Source: Rubrivivax sp.
GTDB lineage: Bacteria; Pseudomonadota; Gammaproteobacteria; Burkholderiales; Burkholderiaceae_C
Assembly (NCBI GenBank): GCA_016707445.1
Contig: JADJHR010000008.1
Location: 62,001 to 126,000 of the forward strand
Length of the DNA: 64,000 nt
Direction of reading: 5' to 3'
Under the pieces are notes generated by a model. That model made no database searches. It saw nothing but the letters and a program-made list of their open reading frames with translations, and was not told where the DNA came from. Positions 25,335 through 34,090 of the stretch are shown here, piece after piece. Positions within the stretch are counted from its first letter, which is position 1, and every line of letters begins with the position of its first letter. The position numbers were made by a program, and so were the translations under genes.

Positions 25335-26834
25335 TCAGGGGCTGGAAGCCGCAGGCGCAGGCGCGGTGACAAAGCGCGTACGGCTGACCCAGTCGACCAG
25401 GCCGTCGATTACCGGCCGCATCTGGCGCGGCTTGAGCGCGTCGTGGTTGATGAAGGCCACCAGCACCAGCGGCTGGCCGGCGGCGTCGGGCAAGGTACCG
25501 GCGAGTGCCACCACGTTGCGCAGCGTGCCGGTCTTCAGCCTTGCCCAGCCCGCCGCGGGGCTGCCGGCGAAACGCCGGCGCAAGCTGCCATCGATGCCCG
25601 CGATCGGCAGGCTGGCCACGAACTCGGGCGCCCAGCGGCTGTTCATGCCGGCGCGAATCAGGCCTTCGAGCTGCGCCGCCGTGATGCGCTCGCTGCGCGA
25701 CAGACCCGATCCGTTGTCCAGCACCAGGCCACCATCGTCGATGCCCTTGCTGCGCATCCAGGCGCGAATGGCTCGATCGCCGCGCTGCAGGGTCGGCTCT
25801 GCCGCATCGCCAGGCGCGGCCTGGCCGATGGCCAGCAGCAGCATGCGGGTGAGTGCGTTGTCCGACGGTTTGTTGATCGCGCGCACCAGCTGCGACAGCG
25901 GCCGCGACGAATGCTCGGCCAGCAGGCGCGCATCGGCCGGCGCCTTGCCCTCGCGCGCTGCGCCGCGCCAGCGCCCGCCCATGCCGGCCCACAGCCCACG
26001 CACCAGGCGCGCAATGAAATCGTTGCGCTCGATCACGTTGAACGCCACCGTGCGGTCGCAGCGCGCCGGCCAGGTGCCGCGCAGCATTACGTCCATCGCC
26101 CGGCCCAGCCGCGGCGGCCGTACCAGGGGCGGTTTCCAGCCGTCGTCCCATTGGCTGCAATCGCCGTCGACCAGGGTCATCTCGTGCGTGACGCGGACGC
26201 CGGCCAGCGGCACCAGCGGCCGCAGCTGCAGGCCCTTGTCGTCGACGAACACGTCCACCCTCATCAGGTTGCCGTTGACCAGCAAAGCGTCGGGGATGAC
26301 GTTGTAGTAGGCGTCGGGCTCATCGTCAAAAGGCGGCGCGCCACGGTCCAGCCGTGTCGGCTGGTACAGGCTGCGGTCAAGCACCAGCGCGCCGCGCACC
26401 TCGGTCAGGCCACGGTTGCGCGCGTGCTGCAGCATGGCCTGCAGATCCTGCCAGCCCAGGTCCATGTCGCCACCACCCTGCAGCACCAGGTCGCCGTGCA
26501 ACACGCCGTCGCGAATGGGCCCGGCCGCCAGCAGCCGTGTCGTGCCGCGCCAGGCCGGGCCGAGTTGCTCCAAACCCACAAGGGTTGTCACCAACTTCAT
26601 CGTCGATGCCGGCTGCATCGGGCGCGTCGCACCATGCTCGATGAAAGGCGCGCCCGCGCCCAGCGGCGCCACGATCAGACCCAGCGCGTCGGCCGGAATG
26701 CCAGCGTCGGCCAGCTGGCGGGCCAGCGCCGGCGGCAGCTCGGCCTGCGCCACAACGGCCTGCAGCAAGGCGATCAGCAGGGCCAGCCGCCGCAGCAGCG
26801 GTCCGATCGGGGTCATCGGGGCAACAGGATTCAC
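25335..26834 (-). CDS. dacB: D-alanyl-D-alanine carboxypeptidase/endopeptidase (PBP4 type)
   Basis: A 499-residue peptidase of family S13, exported by an N-terminal signal (LLRRLALLIALLQAVVAQA). The three penicillin-binding motifs are STMK (77-80), SDN in INKPSDNALT and KTG in ARLKTGTLRN. A large insert between the first two motifs is normal for PBP4. It trims pentapeptides and cuts DD-crosslinks in the periplasm. GTG 26834 is supported by GGAG about 6 bases upstream. It is transcribed away from the TonB receptor, so the region 26835-27079 serves both. Confidence 0.93.
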   Translation of the reverse strand: MNPVAPMTPIGPLLRRLALLIALLQAVVAQAELPPALARQLADAGIPADALGLIVAPLGAGAPFIEHGATRPMQPASTMKLVTTLVGLEQLGPAWRGTTRLLAAGPIRDGVLHGDLVLQGGGDMDLGWQDLQAMLQHARNRGLTEVRGALVLDRSLYQPTRLDRGAPPFDDEPDAYYNVIPDALLVNGNLMRVDVFVDDKGLQLRPLVPLAGVRVTHEMTLVDGDCSQWDDGWKPPLVRPPRLGRAMDVMLRGTWPARCDRTVAFNVIERNDFIARLVRGLWAGMGGRWRGAAREGKAPADARLLAEHSSRPLSQLVRAINKPSDNALTRMLLLAIGQAAPGDAAEPTLQRGDRAIRAWMRSKGIDDGGLVLDNGSGLSRSERITAAQLEGLIRAGMNSRWAPEFVASLPIAGIDGSLRRRFAGSPAAGWARLKTGTLRNVVALAGTLPDAAGQPLVLVAFINHDALKPRQMRPVIDGLVDWVSRTRFVTAPAPAASSP

Positions 26835-26929
26835 GCGTGCTCCAGGGGGTTCACCAGGCCGGCCAGGCTGCGGCCGCAGCGCAGTCTATGCAGGCCGGCA
26901 GCCGGCGCCCATGCAAAGCCGGGCAGCGG

Positions 26930-26998
26930 GCATTCCACCCGGTTATGCACCGCACATTCATTTTCATTGGCCGCTGCCGGAACCCTTGCCTACCCTGC
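26930..26998 (+). promoter_or_regulatory. Promoter element of the TonB-receptor gene, shared with the kinase-amiD promoter
   Basis: This is the second copy of the 69-base element found at 20656-20724. It has -35-like TTGGCC (26967-26972) and -10-like TACCCT (26991-26996) with the same 18-base spacer. The predicted leader is about 75 bases, ending with AGGAGA before the GTG at 27080. The two conserved 13-base blocks are identical while the sequences between them differ, which argues for selection rather than recent duplication. Confidence 0.75.
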
Positions 26999-27079
26999 CC
27001 CGGTAACCCGATGTTGCGCCTGGGTTTCGGCGACGTAACCCGCGCGCTCCAGGCCCACCCCCATGCAGGAGAAGAACCC

Positions 27080-29920
27080 GTGAAGTTGACCCCCCTGGCT
27101 TCGGCCATCGCCCTTCTCAGCCTTTCCGCAGCCGCTCTGGCACAACCTGCCACCCCGCAGCGCGTCGAGATCACGGGCAGCAGCATCAAGCGCATCGCCG
27201 CCGAAGGCGCGCTGCCGATCCAGGTGATCAGCCGCCAGGACATGGAGCGCCAGGGCATCGTCACCGCCGAGCAGCTGATCAACTCGATCAGCTCGAATGG
27301 CACTGGGCTGGACAACCTGGCGTCGAACGCCGACGTGGTGGCCGGCGCGGCCCGCGGCGGCAACGGCCTGTCGGCCGCCAACCTGCGCGGCCAGGGTGCG
27401 GCCAGCACGCTGGTGCTGCTGAACGGCCGCCGGGTGGCTGCGCACGGCCTGACCGGGGGCGTGGTCGACCTGCAGTCGATCCCGTTTGCCGCCGTCGAGC
27501 GGGTCGAGATCCTGAAGGACGGCGCCTCGGCGATCTACGGCACCGACGCCATCGGCGGCGTCATCAACTTCATCCTGCGCAAGAACTACAACGGCCTGGA
27601 GGCGCAGGCCTTCACCGACATCACCGAAGCCGGTGGCGGCAACATCAGCCGCATCAAGCTGACCGGCGGCTTCGGCGACCTGGAGAAAGACAACTTCAAC
27701 GTGCTGGTGGCGCTGAGCCACAGCGAGAACAAGGCACTGCGCGGCGACCAGCGCGACTTCGTCAACACCTTCCAGCCCGACCGCGGCCTGTCGGTCGACA
27801 CGCGCGGCACACCGATCGCCACGCTGTTCACGCTCAGCTCGCTCTACAGCGGCCTCAGCCGCGACAATGTCAACACCGCCGGCCGCGGCGCCGGCCCCAC
27901 GCTGCCCGGGGGCGGCACGCAGGTCTACAACGGCATCAACCACCTGGACCTGGCAGGTCAGGCCGGCTGCGAGAGCGTCGATGGCATGGGCGCCTACGAC
28001 GAGGCACTGTGGGCCACGCCCAGTGCCCGCTTCGGCTGCGCCTGGGATACGGGCCGCGCCGCCGTGCTGCAGCAGCCGGTGAAGAACACCAACCTGGTGG
28101 CGCGGGGCACCTACCGCCTGGGCGAACACCAGCTGTACGCCGAATTCACCGGCGCCCAGGTCAAGTCGTCCAAGAGCTTCTCGCCCAACCAGATCTCCAG
28201 CAGCACCGGGACCACCAGCCCCTTCTTCAACCTGGCCTACCCCAGCACCGGCAGCTCGTACAACGAGGTCTTCAACGCCCTGGTCGGCACCTTCCCGCAG
28301 CTGGAGGCCAATCGCGGCCTGCCGCTGGCCTTCCGCTGGCGTTGCATGCCCTGCGGCAACCGCGAGATCGAGACGCAGAGCGACACCTCGCGCTTCCTGC
28401 TGGCGGCCGACGGCCCGCTGGGCGGCGGCTGGGACTACCGCACCGGCATCTCGCGTGCCGAAAGCAAGACCGAATCGACCTTGGGCACCGGTTTCTTCTA
28501 CGGCCGGGAATTCGCCGCGCTGATCAACAGCGGCCTGCTCAACCCGTTCTCTCAGACGCAGACCCCGGAGGCCTTGACGGCATTGGATGCGGTATCGGCC
28601 AACGGCGTCACGCTGTATGGCGGCAAGTACACCGTCGACCAGGTCGACGCGGTGGTCAGCGGTCCGGTCTTCAAACTGCCCGGCGGCGACGTGATGGCGG
28701 CGGTGGGCACCGACCTGCGCACCGAGAAGTTCCGCTTCAACGGCAACGCCACCGATCTGGCCACCCAGGGCCGCATCTTCAACGCGCCCTTCGACAGCAT
28801 CAACACGCTGGACGGCGTCAAGCGCGACATCAAGGCGGTGTTCGGCGAGGTGCTGGTGCCGATCACCAAGCGCCTCGAACTGACGCTGGCCGCGCGCTAC
28901 GACGACTACACCGGCTTCGGCAGCACCACCAACCCGAAGGTGTCGCTGCGCTTCGCGCCGGTGGACCAGCTGGTGCTGCGCGGCTCGTACAACACGGGCT
29001 TCCGCGTGCCCAACTTCAACCAGCTGTTCTTCGGCATCACCGAGTCGCCGTACAGTGGCAAGGACCTGGTCGACCCGTCCAAGTGCGCCACCACGGTGGT
29101 CAGCACCGCGCCGGGCTGCGAGTCGATCACGCCGACCATCCTGACCGGCGGCAAGCCCAACCTGGGCCCCGAGGAAAGCAAGCAGTGGACGGCCGGCATC
29201 GTCTGGGAGCCCAACGCCAACTTCAACGTCAGCGTCGACTATTGGGACATCCGCCGTGAGGGCACGGTGCAGACCTTGTCGCTGACGCAGCTGGTCGACA
29301 ACTACACGCTGTTCCCCAACGCCTTCCTGCGCGACGCCGCGGGCAACCTGGAGTTCATCGACCGGCGCTGGATCAATGCCGGCCAGACCATCACCAAGGG
29401 CGTGGACATCAACGCGCGCCTGAACGGCCGCCTGGCCGACGCGCGCTGGTCGGTGGTGCTGGACGGCAGCTACCTGGTGGAGAAGAAGTCGCGCCTGTTG
29501 GCCAGCTCACCCTTCGGCGCCAGCGAGGTGGGCCGCTTCACGCGCGCCGACGACCTGGGACTGCGCTGGAAGCACACGCTGACCGGCACCTACAGCCGTG
29601 GCGACTGGGTGGGCACGCTGCAGAACCAGTACAAGAGCGGCTATGTCGACGCGGTGCTGCCCGGCATTGCCAACGGCAGCATCGTGCCGCCGGACTGGAA
29701 CCCCAAGGTCAAGGCCTACCAGCTGTGGAACACCAGCGTGGCCTACACCGGCATCAAGAACATGACGCTGACCCTGGGCGTGAAGAACCTGCTCGACAAG
29801 GACCCGCCGTTCTCGGCCGCCTATGACGGCAACACCGGCGCCGGCAGTTCCTGGGAGCCGCGTGTGGCCGACCCGCGTGGCCGTTCCTACACCTTGCAGG
29901 TCAACTACAAGTTCTTCTGA
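27080..29920 (+). CDS. TonB-dependent outer-membrane receptor
   Basis: A 946-residue protein with a signal peptide ending ALAQ, a possible TonB box (RVEITGSSIKR), a plug domain (TAEQLINSISSNG, NLRGQGAASTLVLLNGRRV, VERVEILKDGASAIYGTDAIGGVINFI) and a long beta-barrel ending in YTLQVNYKFF with terminal Phe. GTG 27080 is chosen for its AGGAGA site 7 bases upstream. It imports a ligand across the outer membrane with energy from TonB. The ligand is not shown by sequence, but neighbours and the shared promoter suggest cell-wall fragments. The next LD-carboxypeptidase frame follows at once. Confidence 0.92.
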   Translation: MKLTPLASAIALLSLSAAALAQPATPQRVEITGSSIKRIAAEGALPIQVISRQDMERQGIVTAEQLINSISSNGTGLDNLASNADVVAGAARGGNGLSAANLRGQGAASTLVLLNGRRVAAHGLTGGVVDLQSIPFAAVERVEILKDGASAIYGTDAIGGVINFILRKNYNGLEAQAFTDITEAGGGNISRIKLTGGFGDLEKDNFNVLVALSHSENKALRGDQRDFVNTFQPDRGLSVDTRGTPIATLFTLSSLYSGLSRDNVNTAGRGAGPTLPGGGTQVYNGINHLDLAGQAGCESVDGMGAYDEALWATPSARFGCAWDTGRAAVLQQPVKNTNLVARGTYRLGEHQLYAEFTGAQVKSSKSFSPNQISSSTGTTSPFFNLAYPSTGSSYNEVFNALVGTFPQLEANRGLPLAFRWRCMPCGNREIETQSDTSRFLLAADGPLGGGWDYRTGISRAESKTESTLGTGFFYGREFAALINSGLLNPFSQTQTPEALTALDAVSANGVTLYGGKYTVDQVDAVVSGPVFKLPGGDVMAAVGTDLRTEKFRFNGNATDLATQGRIFNAPFDSINTLDGVKRDIKAVFGEVLVPITKRLELTLAARYDDYTGFGSTTNPKVSLRFAPVDQLVLRGSYNTGFRVPNFNQLFFGITESPYSGKDLVDPSKCATTVVSTAPGCESITPTILTGGKPNLGPEESKQWTAGIVWEPNANFNVSVDYWDIRREGTVQTLSLTQLVDNYTLFPNAFLRDAAGNLEFIDRRWINAGQTITKGVDINARLNGRLADARWSVVLDGSYLVEKKSRLLASSPFGASEVGRFTRADDLGLRWKHTLTGTYSRGDWVGTLQNQYKSGYVDAVLPGIANGSIVPPDWNPKVKAYQLWNTSVAYTGIKNMTLTLGVKNLLDKDPPFSAAYDGNTGAGSSWEPRVADPRGRSYTLQVNYKFF

Positions 29921-30024
29921 TCGACACGTCGGCCCCAACCCCGCGCCGCCGCCTGCTGGCGGCGGGCGCGGCGGCACTGGCGCTGCCCGGATGTGCTGCC
30001 TGGGCCCCGGCAAGCGCCGGTCTG

Positions 30025-30975
30025 GTGAAGCCGCCGCGGCTGCGTGAGGGCGACACCATCGGCCTCTTCAGCTCGGGCACCCGGTTGACCGAAGACTGGA
30101 TCGTCAAAGCCGTGGCGCAGGTGCAGGCGCTGGGTTTTCGGGTCAAGCTGGCGGCCAACGTGCGCGCGGTCGACGGCCACTACAGCGGCACGGTCGAACA
30201 GCGTGTGGAGGCTTTGCACACGCTGTGGGCCGACGGCGACGTGCGCGCGCTGTGGAGCATTCGCGGCGGTGCCGGCACCGCCAACCTGCTGCCACTGCTG
30301 GACTACACGGCGATGCGGCGCGACCCCAAACCGGTGCTGGGCTATTCCGATGCCACCGCACTGCTGCTGGCGCTGCAGCAGCACGCCGGGCTGGTGGGGT
30401 TCCACACGCTGGCCGCGGTCTCGACCTTCACGCCCTACAGCGTGGACCTGCTGCGCGCGGTGCTGATGCGGCCAACCCCGACGCTGCGCCAGGAACGCTC
30501 GGCCGACCACCGCGCGCGCGCCGAGCTTGAGCCGCAGTTCCGCGCGCGCGCCGTGCGCGCCGGCAACGCCGACGGGCCACTGACCGGCGGCAACCTGTCG
30601 GTGTTGTCGGCCCTCGTCGGCACGCCCTACGGCGTGCGCAGCGATGGCGCGCTGCTGTTCCTGGAAGACGTCGGCGAGCAGCCCTACCGCATCGACCGCA
30701 TGCTGACGCAGCTGGAGCTGGCGGGCCTGCTGTCGCGTAGCGCCGGCCTGCTGGGCGGCGTGTTCGAGGGCTGCGAGGCCCCGCCCGATCCGCAAGGCCC
30801 GCGCATGCCATTTGCGCAAGTCATCGACACCCGCTTCGGCGCCGCCGGCGTGCCCGCGGTCTACGGCTACAGCTTCGGCCATGTGCGCGACCAGATGACG
30901 CTGCCGCTGGGCATCCGCGCGCGGCTGGACAGCGCCGACGAATCGCTGACCTTGCTGGAACCCGCGGTCGACTGA
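30025..30975 (+). CDS. LD-carboxypeptidase (S66), possibly exported
   Basis: A protein of at least 316 residues in peptidase family S66, which removes D-Ala from L,D-linked tetrapeptides. The nucleophile Ser is in VLGYSDATALLL, Glu in LFLEDVGEQPYRIDR and His in YGYSFGH; GGAGTANLLPLLD and LTGGNLSVLSALVGT complete the pattern. GTG 30025 is the first standard start, but the 35 codons before it read RRRLLAAGAAALALPGC and resemble a Tat or lipoprotein signal that would need a CTG start at 29917, at the receptor stop. If so, this enzyme works outside the cytoplasm, unlike LdcA. Its stop abuts that of the convergent paralogue. Confidence 0.86.
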   Translation: MKPPRLREGDTIGLFSSGTRLTEDWIVKAVAQVQALGFRVKLAANVRAVDGHYSGTVEQRVEALHTLWADGDVRALWSIRGGAGTANLLPLLDYTAMRRDPKPVLGYSDATALLLALQQHAGLVGFHTLAAVSTFTPYSVDLLRAVLMRPTPTLRQERSADHRARAELEPQFRARAVRAGNADGPLTGGNLSVLSALVGTPYGVRSDGALLFLEDVGEQPYRIDRMLTQLELAGLLSRSAGLLGGVFEGCEAPPDPQGPRMPFAQVIDTRFGAAGVPAVYGYSFGHVRDQMTLPLGIRARLDSADESLTLLEPAVD

Positions 30976-31887
30976 TCAGGCCAGCGTCAGCCTGCAGGCC
31001 GTGGCGTCCAGCTTCACCGCAGCACCCATCGGCAGCGGCCAGTGCGGTCGGCAATGGCCGGCCGGCCAGCCGGTCAGCACGGGCTTGCCCAAGGGCCCCA
31101 GCATCTGCTCGAACAGCGGCAGCAGGTTGCCGCCGTCGGGCGTGTCGCTGAAGCTGCCGATGACAAACCCGGCCGCCGCTTGCAAAGCGCCGGCCAGGCG
31201 CAGCTGGGTCAGCATGCGGTCAACCTTGTATTCGTCTTCAGCCACGTCTTCGAGGAACACGATGGCGCCGCGCAAGTCGATCGCCCAGGGCGTGCCCAGC
31301 AAGGCCGCCATCACCGCCAGGTTGCCACCCACCAGTGGCCCGCTGGCCTGGCCCGGCACCAGGGTGCGCAGGTCGGCGCCGCCATGCGGCAGTTCGCGGC
31401 CAGCCTGCCAGGCCTGGGTCAACATGGCCTGCCAGGCGGGCAGCGAGACCTCGCCGCCCGGGCGCAGCAGGTCCGAGCTGAGCATCGGCGCGTGCCAGGT
31501 CGCAAAGCCCGCACGCTGCGTGATGGCGCCGTGCAGGGCGCAGATGTCGCTGTAGCCGACGAAGGGCTTGGGCTGGCGCGCGATCAGATCCAGGTCCAGG
31601 CGATCAAGCAGCCGCGCGCTGCCCCAGCCGCCGCGCAAGCAGACCACGGCGTCGACGGCGGGATCGGCAAAGGCATCGTGCAAGTCCTGCAGGCGGCGCT
31701 CGTCGGGGCCCGCCAGGTAGCCGCCCCAGCGCTGATGACAGCCCGGGTAGACCTTGGGCCGCCAGCCCTGCGCCTGCAGCCAGGGCTCGACCTGGGCCAC
31801 CCAGTCGGGGCCGGCCGCACCCGCCGGTGCCACCACGCCGATGCAGGCACCGGCGGCAATCGGTGGCGGCAGCGGCACCGGTTTCAT
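30976..31887 (-). CDS. ldcA: LD-carboxypeptidase (muramoyltetrapeptide carboxypeptidase)
   Basis: A 303-residue S66 peptidase without a signal peptide, so cytoplasmic. Catalytic segments are FVGYSDICALH (Ser), IVFLEDVAEDEYKVDR (Glu) and GWPAGHCRPHWPLP (His), with CLRGGWGSARLLDRLD and LVGGNLAVMAALLGT. It removes the terminal D-Ala from recycled tetrapeptides so that tripeptide can be reused. The ATG at 31887 overlaps the stop of the upstream M14 gene by ATGA, so the pair is one operon. It is a diverged paralogue of the convergent gene at 30025. Confidence 0.93.
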   Translation of the reverse strand: MKPVPLPPPIAAGACIGVVAPAGAAGPDWVAQVEPWLQAQGWRPKVYPGCHQRWGGYLAGPDERRLQDLHDAFADPAVDAVVCLRGGWGSARLLDRLDLDLIARQPKPFVGYSDICALHGAITQRAGFATWHAPMLSSDLLRPGGEVSLPAWQAMLTQAWQAGRELPHGGADLRTLVPGQASGPLVGGNLAVMAALLGTPWAIDLRGAIVFLEDVAEDEYKVDRMLTQLRLAGALQAAAGFVIGSFSDTPDGGNLLPLFEQMLGPLGKPVLTGWPAGHCRPHWPLPMGAAVKLDATACRLTLA

Positions 31888-32858
31888 GCCAGCGGCCGAG
31901 GATTGGCCTGCGCAAAATAGAACCACTCATGGCCGGCATCGGCCTTGCTGTTGGGAAAGACGATGCGGCCGGCGGCGGGCGCGGCAACGATGGCGCCGTC
32001 ATGGCGCACGCCCAGCGGCTCACCGGCCTTCACCGAGTCGAAGCTGGCCCAATCGCGCACGAAGCGGTCATCGGCATGCAGGCGGTCAGTCACCTCCACC
32101 AGGCGCAGCAATTCGTGGTCACGGCGCGGTGGTGCCAGCGGCACATCGGCCAGGCCCAGCAGCGCCAGTGCCTGGCGGATCGCCCGGTACGCGACCTCGG
32201 GCGCCTTCGGATCACCATGCTGGCCACATTCCAGCGTCATTGCCCAGCCGCCGCGCGAACGCATGTACTCGGTGCTGCCGACACCATAGTTGGGGTCGGC
32301 GTCGAGCGCGCTGCCCAGACGCTGCGCGCGCTCGCGCCGACGTGCCACACCTTGTTCGTACACCGACAGCCAGCCGTCGACCACGCGCCGAACCCCCAGG
32401 TGCAGTGCCAGCCGCATCTCCGGCGCGGCCAGCGCAAAGGGTTCGAGCGCGCCGTCGTTGTTCTCCGGCCCGATCATCACGAAGGCCTCGCCGGCACCCT
32501 GGAAGCTGTGCAGGTCGAGCAGCGCGTCGTGCGCGTCGAGCAGCGGGCACAGCACGTTGCCGACACGGTCCTCGAAGTCCTGCGGCACCGCGGTCGGCCG
32601 CAGGTTGCGATTGAGGTTGCGCTCACCCATGCGCCGGCCCAGCTGGTGTGCCAGCGGGTTGGTGATCGGCACGAAGCTGACCGTGCCCCGTGTGATGTGG
32701 CATCGCCCCTGGTCAAGCTCGGCCAGCACGCGCTGGATGCCCAGCGTGCCGGCGATTTCGTTGCCGTGCACGGCGCCCAGCACCAGCAGGCGCGGGCCCG
32801 GCCGTAGGCCGTGGAACTGGTGTACGCGCAAGGCATGCGGGGCGGCGGCGTCGCTCAT
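31884..32858 (-). CDS. M14-family zinc peptidase or deacylase (succinylglutamate desuccinylase/aspartoacylase-like)
   Basis: A 324-residue cytoplasmic protein. Zinc ligands are His31 and Glu34 in GAVHGNE and His117 in DLHSF; the substrate-binding NLNRNL (81-86) and a late catalytic Glu candidate in MTLECGQHG fit family M14. Members include AstE, aspartoacylase and the murein peptide amidase MpaA. Its overlap with ldcA suggests action on cell-wall peptides, for example the gamma-D-Glu bond that MpaA cuts, but the sequence looks closer to the AstE/AspA branch. AGGAG lies 8 bases before the ATG at 32858. Confidence 0.82.
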   Translation of the reverse strand: MSDAAAPHALRVHQFHGLRPGPRLLVLGAVHGNEIAGTLGIQRVLAELDQGRCHITRGTVSFVPITNPLAHQLGRRMGERNLNRNLRPTAVPQDFEDRVGNVLCPLLDAHDALLDLHSFQGAGEAFVMIGPENNDGALEPFALAAPEMRLALHLGVRRVVDGWLSVYEQGVARRRERAQRLGSALDADPNYGVGSTEYMRSRGGWAMTLECGQHGDPKAPEVAYRAIRQALALLGLADVPLAPPRRDHELLRLVEVTDRLHADDRFVRDWASFDSVKAGEPLGVRHDGAIVAAPAAGRIVFPNSKADAGHEWFYFAQANPRPLA

Positions 32859-32916
32859 CGAAACTCCTGGAACCGGGGCCTGAACAAGGCCGCGAGCATA
32901 GCCGGCAGGCCCTGCC

Positions 32917-34014
32917 CTACACTGCCCCCGCCAGGCGATCGCGCCCTTGCTGCTTGGCCTCTTGCAGCGCACGTTCGGCGCGGTCCAGGGTCTGCTCGAC
33001 GGTCTCGCCGGCATGGTGCTCGGCCATGCCAGCCGAAAGGGTCAGACGCAATTCGCCGGCGGCGATGGCCACATGCATCTGGCCGATGCCGTTGCGCACG
33101 CGCTCGACGCCACCGCGCGCCAGCGGGCCACGCGCGTCGGACAGCAACAGCACAAAGCGGTCGCCACCCCAGCGCGCAAAGGCGTCGGACACGCGCACCC
33201 GGCGCATGGCCTCGTGGGCGACGCTGCGCAGCACGGCATCACCGACGCTGCGGCTGTGCGTCTCGTTGATCGCCTTGAAATGGTCGATGTCCAGCACCGC
33301 CAGGCAGAAGCTGCGGCCCGAGCGGATGCAGCGCTGGTGCTCTTGCTCCATCAGGTCGCGCATGTGGCGGCGGTTCACCAGCCCGGTCAGCTCGTCGCGC
33401 GTGGCCAGCTCGCGGATGCGAACCAGCGCGGCCTCCAGGTCCTGCTGCTGGCGCCGGCTGCGCTGCCGCATCGCGGCCAGACGCGCCGTCAGCACCGACG
33501 CCGCTGGCAGCATGGTCAGCACCAGCAGGAACAGAACGGTCTCGGTCCAGGGCCAGCCCAAGGCCTGCTGCTGCAAGGCACGATGCAACATCGCCGCCCC
33601 CAGTGCCACCAGGGCAAACAGGCTGCCCCAGTGCATCTGCCGCGGCGTGGCCGACAGCATCGCACCCATCAGCACCACCATCAGCACCAGAAAGACGCCG
33701 CCGCGCGCGGGGCCAGCCAAACCATAGGCGAGCGCGCAGGCGGCGCTGCCGCCGATGATCTGCGCCATCGTGAGCGAAGGATCCTCGAAGCGGCGCGACC
33801 AGCCGCTGCGAATGGCGATGAAGATCGCCAGCATGCCGACAGGCACCACCAGTGCCCACAGCAGCACCGGCCGCACGGGCGCGACACCGGCCGCGGCCAG
33901 CACCAGCAAGGCCAGCGCCGCCACCGACAACGCCACCAGCACCATCGCCGCTTGCACCAGGCGCGTGCGCTGAGCCGACTCGGTGGTCAGCAGCACATCC
34001 AGCAGGCGGCGCAT
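32917..34014 (-). CDS. Membrane GGDEF-domain protein with degenerate active site
   Basis: A 365-residue protein with five or six hydrophobic helices in the first 190 residues, a short basic coiled segment (RQRSRRQQQDLEAALVRIRE) and a GGDEF domain (RDELTGLVNRRHMRDL, VLDIDHFKAINETHSRSVGD). The signature reads RWGGDRF, with Arg in place of the catalytic Glu, so cyclase activity is doubtful. It may be a cyclic di-GMP or GTP sensor or an inactive remnant. The ATG at 34014 is preceded by GAGGAG; the frame is open further upstream. It lies 58 bases before the M14 gene on the same strand. Confidence 0.87.
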   Translation of the reverse strand: MRRLLDVLLTTESAQRTRLVQAAMVLVALSVAALALLVLAAAGVAPVRPVLLWALVVPVGMLAIFIAIRSGWSRRFEDPSLTMAQIIGGSAACALAYGLAGPARGGVFLVLMVVLMGAMLSATPRQMHWGSLFALVALGAAMLHRALQQQALGWPWTETVLFLLVLTMLPAASVLTARLAAMRQRSRRQQQDLEAALVRIRELATRDELTGLVNRRHMRDLMEQEHQRCIRSGRSFCLAVLDIDHFKAINETHSRSVGDAVLRSVAHEAMRRVRVSDAFARWGGDRFVLLLSDARGPLARGGVERVRNGIGQMHVAIAAGELRLTLSAGMAEHHAGETVEQTLDRAERALQEAKQQGRDRLAGAV

Positions 34015-34090
34015 CGGCTCCTCGCGTGATTGGCGGGTGGCAAGCGTAGCGCATGGCGCGGCCCGCACAACGGCCGCGCTGCCCCCCGGT

